Shown in pieces: positions 1 to 5,963 of a stretch of DNA of 30,979 bases (the first letter of the stretch is position 1; each line of letters begins with the position of its first letter). The translations under genes were made by a program, and so were the position numbers. Source of the DNA: a virus. Location: positions 1 to 30,979 of the IMG/VR virus record IMGVR_UViG_3300047274_000195, one strand, 5' to 3'. Below the pieces are notes generated by a model. It saw nothing but the letters and a program-made list of their open reading frames with translations. It was not told where the DNA came from and did no database searches.

Positions 1-69
1 GAAACGGTAGCGGATCACCTCAAGCGTGTCGATGAACACAAGCAGGTAAACGGTAACACGGCAGAGTAA
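1..69 (+). CDS. 3' end of the 119-aa unknown gene (continues from 30551-30910 across the join)
   Basis: The reading frame from base 1 encodes the same 22 C-terminal residues (ending in GNTAE) and TAA stop as the end of the gene at 30551-30910. It is the duplicated tail of that gene inside the terminal repeat, not a separate gene. On the circular molecule the next gene downstream is the AAA ATPase. Confidence 0.85.
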   Translation, partial: ETVADHLKRVDEHKQVNGNTAE

Positions 70-80
70 ATAATGAATAT

Positions 81-119
81 TGTTCCAACTGTTCCGTACA
101 TACTTGCGGATTGGGGAAC
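81..119. promoter_or_regulatory. TGTTCC/GGAAC inverted-repeat operator candidate
   Basis: TGTTCC occurs at 81-86 and again at 90-95, followed after 19 bases by the inverted half GGAAC at 115-119. The GGAAC half lies inside the spacer of the promoter at 104-132, so a protein bound here would block RNA polymerase. The same arrangement with 19-20-base spacing is found at 2250-2283, 26204-26236 and 29977-30006. Calling it an operator is inference from position and recurrence. Confidence 0.55.
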
Positions 120-132
120 GATAAGGTATAAA
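104..132 (+). promoter_or_regulatory. Sigma70-type promoter of the helicase operon
   Basis: The -35 TTGCGG (104-109), a 17-base spacer and the -10 TATAAA (127-132) fit an RpoD-type promoter with start near 139, about 25-45 nt before the AAA ATPase gene. In the other copy of the terminal repeat the first base of the -10 is G (GATAAA), which should be weaker. An operator half-site GGAAC lies between the two boxes. Confidence 0.6.
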
Positions 133-143
133 TAAGATACCGA

Positions 144-159
144 TGACCAATAAAGGTCA
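144..159. promoter_or_regulatory. TGACC-AATAAA-GGTCA inverted repeat overlapping the ATPase ribosome site
   Basis: Perfect 5-bp arms TGACC (144-148) and GGTCA (155-159) surround AATAAA. A 14-base block from 143 to 156 is identical at 29255-29268, ahead of the leftward early operon. The AAAGGT that could act as ribosome site for ATG 163 lies within the loop and right arm, so it could be a DNA operator or an RNA hairpin that masks that site. Both readings are inference. Confidence 0.5.
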
Positions 160-162
160 CGG

Positions 163-1308
163 ATGTTAGAAGAGGTAAATAAAGTGCAAATGTTTGATTT
201 TTCGAAGGTCATCGTTATGGACCACACGTCCAGACCCACGGATGGTGAAATGATGATAGAGCAGTTGGTCCCCGGCTTGATTGAGGAGAATACGCTCTCC
301 GTTATCGCAGCCCCTTCCTTTGCTGGTAAGAGTTGGGTTGCTATGGCGGTAGCACGTTGCGTAAACGACCCTGACTACAAGTTCATCGGGTTCGGCACAG
401 AGGTTGAGCGTCCTGTCCTCTACGTCGATAAAGAGATGGGAGTTAAGCAGTTCAAGGATCGCTGGAACCGCTTGGGTGGTCAGTGGGAACCGGGCAACAC
501 ATTCCACTATGCTGACCTTACGGGCGAGTACTTCTCCCTTGCAGAGCGTACGCACGTTGAGGCTCTCGCAGACTTTGTAGTCCAGAAGGGTATTGAGTTC
601 GTAGTTATTGACAGCTTGGGTGCTGCTTCTGGTGGTGCTGAAGAGAACAGTAACAGCACGATGCTAGCAGTGATGGATAACGTTAAGGTGCTTCGTGCGG
701 TATGTGCTGTGATGATTATTCACCATACTGGTAAGAGTGCGAAGAAGGATGACCTTGACTCTAATGCACTGCGTGGAGCGTCTGCTATCCGTGACCAGTG
801 CGACAACGTGTTCTTCGTCAACACGCACGAAGGTACGCACCGCACCCTGCGTGAGAACAAGCGTAGGAATAAGGCTGGTGAGATTGAGGACTACGCATTC
901 AATATGCTGTTCGATGGTGGCAATGTCTCCTTCGAACTAGAGGAGAAGATGAAGCCTATCAGTGCAGACTTCCAGCGTGTCGTACAGACGCTTATCATGC
1001 TTGATGAGGCTGTTAGCGGGAACGCACTAAAGAAGGCACTGCGACAGGCTGGACTTACGGTCAAGAACGATGACTTTAACCCTATGCTAGAGCGTATGGA
1101 GCGTGAGGGATTGATCGAGATAGACCGCACAAGCGGTCGTGGATGGAAGATTACCGTAAGCGATGCGGGACGTGAGCGTTATGAGGAAGTAGACCTTATG
1201 ACGGGCTACCGTGACAGCGAGTTGATTGATGAGTTTGAGCAGGAGGAACACGACACGGTTACCGAATGCGACACCTGCGGTTACACCCCTTGTGAGTGTG
1301 ACGAGTAA
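163..1308 (+). CDS. RepA-like AAA ATPase, probable replicative helicase
   Basis: A 381-aa P-loop ATPase of the RecA/RepA (AAA_25) type, likely the phage's replicative helicase or helicase loader acting in the cytoplasm. The Walker A motif APSFAGKS lies at about residues 50-57 and a Walker B-like stretch FVVIDSLGAA near 146-155. VMIIHHTGKS follows about 40 residues later, as in RepA-family ATPases. The C-terminal third (about 260-340) reads as a winged-helix domain. The end TECDTCGYTPCECDE has four cysteines in CxxC/CxC spacing, possibly a small metal site. Two starts compete: ATG 163, or GTG 184, which has the better AGAGGT ribosome site (171-176, 7-nt spacing). It is the first gene after the promoter at 104-132. 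No primase or polymerase accompanies it, so the host must supply the rest of the replisome. Confidence 0.85.
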   Translation: MLEEVNKVQMFDFSKVIVMDHTSRPTDGEMMIEQLVPGLIEENTLSVIAAPSFAGKSWVAMAVARCVNDPDYKFIGFGTEVERPVLYVDKEMGVKQFKDRWNRLGGQWEPGNTFHYADLTGEYFSLAERTHVEALADFVVQKGIEFVVIDSLGAASGGAEENSNSTMLAVMDNVKVLRAVCAVMIIHHTGKSAKKDDLDSNALRGASAIRDQCDNVFFVNTHEGTHRTLRENKRRNKAGEIEDYAFNMLFDGGNVSFELEEKMKPISADFQRVVQTLIMLDEAVSGNALKKALRQAGLTVKNDDFNPMLERMEREGLIEIDRTSGRGWKITVSDAGRERYEEVDLMTGYRDSELIDEFEQEEHDTVTECDTCGYTPCECDE

Positions 1309-1319
1309 GAGGTTTGTAG

Positions 1320-1946
1320 ATGGTAGGTCTGGCTATGGAAAGAGCAAGAAAACATAACCAGACTTACCCAGCAAGCGTAGGAGTACCGCTTGTGCGGGAT
1401 TGTACCTTTGAAGGTAAGAGGAGAACTATGATGGATAAGACTACGGAGATGAGCGTAGATGCGTTTTGTATGGCAGTTGGCAGTAACGGCGGGTTAGAGT
1501 TTAAGTACATCGATGACAGATGGCAGGTAACGCTGTCAGCAACGTACCCAGATTTTACAGATGAGGGTTGGGTACTAGATCAAAGCCGGTTGATAGCGAA
1601 CGGGAAGGAAGAGCATCCCGCACTGTACACAAGACGAAGCCTTAACAAGATGTTTGGCACTAGAAACATAAAGAGCTTGTATGGCTACTATGAGGCCCAG
1701 TGGGAGGCATACAACAAGCGTCAGCAGGAGATAAATGATGCGGACGACATTGAGATAGCAATCCGTGAGAGTTATGCTGTTGTTGATATTGGTGATGACG
1801 GGTTGATGGACGAAGAGCGAGCTTACTTCCAATCTGTGGATAAAATCATCGAAGATATAATAAGAGATGATGAGAGATGCAGTGCAGGTATACCGCCAGC
1901 ACAACACTCTTGGTACGGATCGCCTGACGGGCCATATAATCAGTAG
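1320..1946 (+). CDS. Unknown acidic protein with two well-formed starts
   Basis: I do not recognise this 208-aa protein. It follows the ATPase by 11 nt with ribosome site AAGAGGT (1307-1313) and ATG 1320. A second in-frame start, ATG 1431, has an even stronger site AGAGGAG (1417-1423, 7 nt away), giving a 171-aa form beginning MDKTTEMSVDAF. A 6-bp hairpin (TACCTT/AAGGTA, 1404-1417) sits directly before that second site. The segment 1320-1430 encodes a basic, low-complexity leader, whereas the rest is acidic with a helical C-terminal half (DEERAYFQSVDKIIEDIIRD). The main product may be the 171-aa form, with the longer one either a minor isoform or a separate leader peptide. Its place in the replication operon suggests an accessory role; this is inference. 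Confidence 0.7.
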   Translation: MVGLAMERARKHNQTYPASVGVPLVRDCTFEGKRRTMMDKTTEMSVDAFCMAVGSNGGLEFKYIDDRWQVTLSATYPDFTDEGWVLDQSRLIANGKEEHPALYTRRSLNKMFGTRNIKSLYGYYEAQWEAYNKRQQEINDADDIEIAIRESYAVVDIGDDGLMDEERAYFQSVDKIIEDIIRDDERCSAGIPPAQHSWYGSPDGPYNQ

Positions 1947-1955
1947 GAGAGAATA

Positions 1956-2141
1956 ATGAACGAATTACTTATAGAGTTTCGCAATATGGTAGCAAGCCTA
2001 CCCACGCACAGTTCATCTGCAGTGTGGGTTATGAGCCGGAAGCATTACAACATGATGGTTCACGCTAACTACAAGCGTGTGAAGGCTATCAGGAAGGCAA
2101 AGGCACGAAGGAAGCGTGTGCGTACTAAATGCGGACAATAA
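1956..2141 (+). CDS. Small basic unknown protein
   Basis: A 61-aa protein with an AGGAG ribosome site 9 nt after the previous stop, so it is co-translated with its neighbour. The C-terminal 25 residues are strongly basic (KRVKAIRKAKARRKRVRTK), which suggests binding to nucleic acid; there is no recognisable domain. It is the last gene before the terminator at 2210-2238. Confidence 0.65.
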   Translation: MNELLIEFRNMVASLPTHSSSAVWVMSRKHYNMMVHANYKRVKAIRKAKARRKRVRTKCGQ

Positions 2142-2209
2142 GCGGTAAACTGTAAATGCCACGGCGTTGTAACCCGTGAGTAACTGAACAACTACCTTAC
2201 ACAAGAAAA

Positions 2210-2238
2210 GCCACTGGATCTCTCCGGTGGCTCTTTTT
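2210..2238. terminator. Bidirectional intrinsic terminator between converging operons
   Basis: A 9-bp stem (GCCACTGGA 2210-2218 with TCCGGTGGC 2223-2231, one T-G pair) closes a TCTC loop. On the + strand it is followed by TCTTTTT, and on the - strand by TTTTCTTG. It lies between the rightward replication operon and the end of the leftward late operon and can stop both. Confidence 0.85.
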
Positions 2239-2249
2239 GGTTTTATTCC

Positions 2250-2283
2250 CTGTTCCTAGTCTGGTGCTACTTCTGGGGAACAG
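2250..2283. repeat. CTGTTCC-N20-GGAACAG inverted repeat
   Basis: Seven-base arms CTGTTCC (2250-2256) and GGAACAG (2277-2283) are separated by 20 bases. It lies just past the terminator, and the right arm falls in the last codons of the final late gene. It belongs to the same family as the sites at 90-119, 26204-26236 and 29977-30006. With no promoter here, it resembles the operator-like sites that some phages carry at operon ends. Confidence 0.5.
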
Positions 2284-2455
2284 TCTTCCGCAACCGTCTA
2301 CGACAAGCGTTCATAATCTCTTGAACGTCACGCTCTGATAGTTGGTCTGTTATAAGGTCTATAATGAACGGAGCAGTAATGTCAAGTACTGGCTGTATAG
2401 CATCTACCGTGCGTTTTCCGAGCAGTTTACTAGCAATCTGACTGATGATACTCAT
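2267..2455 (-). CDS. Small unknown protein at the end of the late operon
   Basis: A 62-aa protein whose ATG overlaps the endolysin stop (ATGA), so it is translationally coupled to it. It starts MSIISQIASKLLGKRTVDA, has a hydrophobic middle (TAPFIIDLITDQL) and ends in a basic tail (CRRRLRKTVPQK). The hydrophobic part is short for a membrane span and could be an amphipathic helix. Its place directly after the endolysin makes a lysis-related role possible, but no holin or spanin features are clear. Confidence 0.6.
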   Translation of the reverse strand: MSIISQIASKLLGKRTVDAIQPVLDITAPFIIDLITDQLSERDVQEIMNACRRRLRKTVPQK

Positions 2456-3051
2456 ACTACATTTTCCTTCCCTTTTACGGGCTTTTTAGGGCTGTTTTTA
2501 GGGGCTTCAGGTTTAACTGCATCCATACGAATATAGCCACCAAACTCTCCCCACGTTCTCCAGTCCCTACGTCTCTTGTAGACACCACCACCGTTACGCT
2601 CTACTGTATTTGGGTCACCGTCATTAGTATTGCCTTCTACACACCAGCAACCACGAGCGTCCGCCTCTTCTACAACAATCCCTATGTGTGCGTGACGGTC
2701 TTTATCCTTGAACCAGAAGCACAGTAAGTCCCCAGCCAGTGGTCTGTTTACAATACTCTCCTTTGCTGTTTCCACGCTTACCCATCTGTTGTTCTTCTTT
2801 GCCCAGTTAACGAAGTCTGGTACATAGCCACTTTTTGGAAAGCCAGCAGGTAGAGGCACACCAGTTTTAACGCTGCCTTGCTCGTATCTGTAGTATGCAA
2901 AAGCTGCACACCAAGGCAACCCCTCTTCTAGTCCGACACTTTGGAGGTACACGTCTATGTATTTGCCGTGGTTATCCTTCCCAGCATCTTCAACAACACC
3001 AATGTTTGCAGTAGCGTCGAGTGCTACCTGATTTGCAAGTATTCTTTTCAC
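2452..3051 (-). CDS. CHAP-domain endolysin / peptidoglycan hydrolase
   Basis: A 199-aa cysteine peptidase/amidase of the CHAP family that cuts peptidoglycan for release of virions, or locally at entry if carried on the tail. The catalytic cysteine is Cys48 in GLPWCAAF, the histidine His122 in RHAHIGIVV, and the polar partner lies in VEGNT (Glu139/Asn141), in the order expected of CHAP. The domain spans about residues 5-175. A Lys/Pro-rich tail of about 25 residues follows, with no cell-wall-binding repeats. The ATG overlaps the preceding tail gene by 4 nt, which places the enzyme in the tail operon. There is no signal peptide, so export needs a holin; a candidate is encoded at 18087-18374. 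Confidence 0.88.
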   Translation of the reverse strand: MKRILANQVALDATANIGVVEDAGKDNHGKYIDVYLQSVGLEEGLPWCAAFAYYRYEQGSVKTGVPLPAGFPKSGYVPDFVNWAKKNNRWVSVETAKESIVNRPLAGDLLCFWFKDKDRHAHIGIVVEEADARGCWCVEGNTNDGDPNTVERNGGGVYKRRRDWRTWGEFGGYIRMDAVKPEAPKNSPKKPVKGKENVV

Positions 3052-5960
3052 GAGTACGTCCTCCCACCATCTGTGCTACGAACTACAGTAATTCCTGTGC
3101 TTGTGTGGTTATAAACAATGTAGAGATCATCTAGACGCTCATAGATATCTATACTGGTATCTGCAACGCTTCCGGTCACTACAACTGTGGCAGTCATAAG
3201 TACAGTGCCAGCACTATCAAGTATTTTGCTCTCGATGTTCCCTGCACTTGTTCTCCAGATGTAGATCTCACGACCTAGCGTATCCACACAAAACGCTGGT
3301 CTTGTACCTGTAGAATTAATTACTGTTGCCACTGATATTGTTGCTCCACTGTCGGACGTATAGTACCTTTCAAGGTTCCCGGAGGTCTTTTGCACGAACA
3401 GGATGCCACCGTTAAGGTTATCCCTAGTAAGCATTCTCAAGCATCCGTCAGACACACCAGTAATACTTGTAACTTGCTCTACATAGTCTGTTGCTAGCGG
3501 ACCGTTAGCCTTCCATAAACTGATGGCTCCACCGCTGATAGTTGCGTAGTAGTGGCGATAAATGTCATCCCTGTCTGCAGATAGCATTGTTCCTGCTGCG
3601 GGAGCTTGACGGAAACAGGCACGATACTGCTTGTTAGTTGATAGTGGATCAGGGTCAAAAGTATTTAGTAGGAGGCAGAGCGTGTTATGGTTTTTAGTAC
3701 CCAGACCATAAGGATAAGAAGTGTCATACCGCCCAGCAGTGTCAGAAGTACCAGTACCACGAAGACTTCCGTCAGAGTCGAGCGTAAGTTGCACAGTACT
3801 TCCCGCAAGCGGTTGTGAGTTAGTTTGTAGTACAAGCCCGTGCGACCTCCCTCTTTGGTAAGACACTGCACCTACGGTCATCCACAAGTCTCCAGAGTCA
3901 CCTTGTTCAAACACATCAAGCATATCTGGTACATAATTTCCGTTAATGCTACGGAAGTACGTTTGTGCGTATACCTGTGCTTCTGGGCCATCTAAACTCT
4001 GGTCTGTGTCTACCCAGTGCTTTACTTCTCCAGAACCACCAATCTTGCGGAATGTAGTACCTCCTAACCAGTAAGCATGACCGTTTACACTGTTGGCGTA
4101 CCCGTTCTTGACAAATGTAGGTGATGTGTTTGGTGTGCTTGCGGAACAGGAGTAACCTTGATGACGCTTAACTCCAGAGTCGGTAGCGTTCATCTCGTTT
4201 ACAAAGTCAGTGATGGTCATTATGGTGCTGGTAGGTGTAGTTGACCATAGAGCCCAACCCTCTTCCGTTTGCGTGTTACCTTGAGCATCACCTTGGTAGA
4301 GACGGTTGGTGTACTGGGTCACGCCACCGAAGGTAGTAAACTTTTGCTTGTACCAGTTCTTTGTCGGACACCAGTAACCTTTCGTGTAATTTGAACTCGG
4401 ATCCTGAATAACAACATGTACATCTCCTAGTTCAAGGTTAGCATTTGTGATTGCTATGCTGGTTACTCGGTTTACGCCGTAGTAGTCCCCATCGACGTAT
4501 TGAGCCACGTTTGTAGTGTCAGACGGATTCATTCTAGGGTAAGGGTTATCAGTCTCGTCTATGGTCGTTGTAGCGTTTTGTGGGCTGTTTAGGTCAAGGT
4601 AGAAGTATGAGGTTGTACTGCTAGTTGCGCTAATACTGTATGTTTTTAAGACAGAACCCGGTTGTGTAGTAAGTGTAAGGGTTCCGTTTTGAGTCGTGCC
4701 TGTAAGGGATCGAAGCTGTATGCGGAGATACCTATAAGAGTTTAAGGCTATACCCGGAGCGGAGAAGGTTCTAGTGCTAGTTACTACGCCAGTAGATATT
4801 GGGGTAGTGTCCGCTTGTATAACACTTGCTCCCGGAAACCACCATCCACGAAGCATTAACTTTGTATTTGTAGTGTCATCTCCTAGTGCTGTAAGAGAAG
4901 CGGTTTTGATGTCCGCACTAATACTTGTAGGCACTGTATTTACTGTTTGTGAGTTTGTCTGGTTAACTGTAGCAGTACCACTCCACGATGTAATGTTAGT
5001 CTGTACGAACGTATTCAGGAACGCAGCGTCCTCTTGAAATGCCCCAGCAGTTGCAGTGATGTCACGATACCCCAAACCACCAACATCAAAGCCGGTAATG
5101 CGACAGGCAAGGTCATCAGGGTAACTTTTATCAAATGCACGGATCTGCCCTTTCATCCTCATCAACCTACGGAGTGTGATGTTAGTTGTACCCGTGATAA
5201 GTGCTATGTAACCAACGGATGGTCCATAACCAGTAACTACATATTGTAACGCTGTAGCAGTCTGACCAAAGTAAGTATGGCTGTATGACGGTACGCTACT
5301 AACCAAGCTTGTCCCGTTACAAAGACCCGGAGATACAGTCAACGTCTGTGCTACGGTCGTATTGTTAAACATATTCAAACCTAGACGTAAGTCCCACGTC
5401 ATAGCAGATGCAGTGCTTATAGTGCCTGTGCTTGTTTTAGTAAGACCGTTAATGACAATCTTTGCTGTTGCTGTACCGCCTATGTTACTTGTTTCATAGG
5501 AATTATATGTAATGTCTGGATACTCTGCCCCAACACCAGAGAATGCAGCTTGAGTGATGTCCCAGTAAACGGTGCTTTGGTCAACCGTACCTGTCCAATC
5601 AATGTTTAGACCGCCAACATTAACGCTGATGCCTACTGATGCTTGCGCTGGTGTACCTGTTCCTGATTGAAGTACAAGGTCTGATGTAGATGACACACCA
5701 AATCCGTTGTTTGTCGTAACCCTTGCTACTACCTGCCACGTCCAAGAAGCAGTGCCAAATGCAGAGCTTCCACCAATACCAAGTATAGTTACGCTTCCTG
5801 TTTGCTGGTTAGACCCAAACGTTGTAGCACCTTGTACAGGGCCATATCGTTCAAGGTCATCAGGGATAGGGACATCGTTAGGAAACACGAATACACGAAG
5901 GTTGCTTGCTATAGAACAAGTAACTTCACTCTTGCGGGATCTGTCAATATAAACAGCCAT
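3048..5960 (-). CDS. Large tail-tip / receptor-binding protein with Asp-box-like C-terminus
   Basis: A 970-aa, Ser/Thr/Gly-rich, beta-rich protein without transmembrane segments, last of the large tail genes before the endolysin, the usual place for a receptor-binding or fibre protein. The C-terminal 150 residues contain Asp-box-like turns (YYTSDSGATIS and, at the very end, RSTDGGRTYS), as in BNR/sialidase-type beta-propellers that bind or cut glycans. The gene stops exactly at this last motif. The N-terminus starts MAVYIDRSRKSEV and is followed by repeated Ig-like beta sandwiches. It begins 3 nt downstream of the preceding tail gene. The host-recognition role is inferred from position and composition. 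Confidence 0.7.
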   Translation of the reverse strand: MAVYIDRSRKSEVTCSIASNLRVFVFPNDVPIPDDLERYGPVQGATTFGSNQQTGSVTILGIGGSSAFGTASWTWQVVARVTTNNGFGVSSTSDLVLQSGTGTPAQASVGISVNVGGLNIDWTGTVDQSTVYWDITQAAFSGVGAEYPDITYNSYETSNIGGTATAKIVINGLTKTSTGTISTASAMTWDLRLGLNMFNNTTVAQTLTVSPGLCNGTSLVSSVPSYSHTYFGQTATALQYVVTGYGPSVGYIALITGTTNITLRRLMRMKGQIRAFDKSYPDDLACRITGFDVGGLGYRDITATAGAFQEDAAFLNTFVQTNITSWSGTATVNQTNSQTVNTVPTSISADIKTASLTALGDDTTNTKLMLRGWWFPGASVIQADTTPISTGVVTSTRTFSAPGIALNSYRYLRIQLRSLTGTTQNGTLTLTTQPGSVLKTYSISATSSTTSYFYLDLNSPQNATTTIDETDNPYPRMNPSDTTNVAQYVDGDYYGVNRVTSIAITNANLELGDVHVVIQDPSSNYTKGYWCPTKNWYKQKFTTFGGVTQYTNRLYQGDAQGNTQTEEGWALWSTTPTSTIMTITDFVNEMNATDSGVKRHQGYSCSASTPNTSPTFVKNGYANSVNGHAYWLGGTTFRKIGGSGEVKHWVDTDQSLDGPEAQVYAQTYFRSINGNYVPDMLDVFEQGDSGDLWMTVGAVSYQRGRSHGLVLQTNSQPLAGSTVQLTLDSDGSLRGTGTSDTAGRYDTSYPYGLGTKNHNTLCLLLNTFDPDPLSTNKQYRACFRQAPAAGTMLSADRDDIYRHYYATISGGAISLWKANGPLATDYVEQVTSITGVSDGCLRMLTRDNLNGGILFVQKTSGNLERYYTSDSGATISVATVINSTGTRPAFCVDTLGREIYIWRTSAGNIESKILDSAGTVLMTATVVVTGSVADTSIDIYERLDDLYIVYNHTSTGITVVRSTDGGRTYS

Positions 5961-5963
5961 AAA

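Larger units (their letters stand above)
1..138. repeat. Left copy of 138-bp terminal repeat
   Basis: Positions 1-138 repeat 30842-30979 with a single difference: T at 127 here, G at 30968 there. A repeat reaching exactly to both window ends is what a circular or circularly permuted phage genome gives when an assembler overlaps itself; true direct terminal repeats are the other possibility. The copy holds the last 22 codons and stop of the gene at 30551-30910, the TGTTCC/GGAAC operator and the helicase promoter. Confidence 0.95.
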
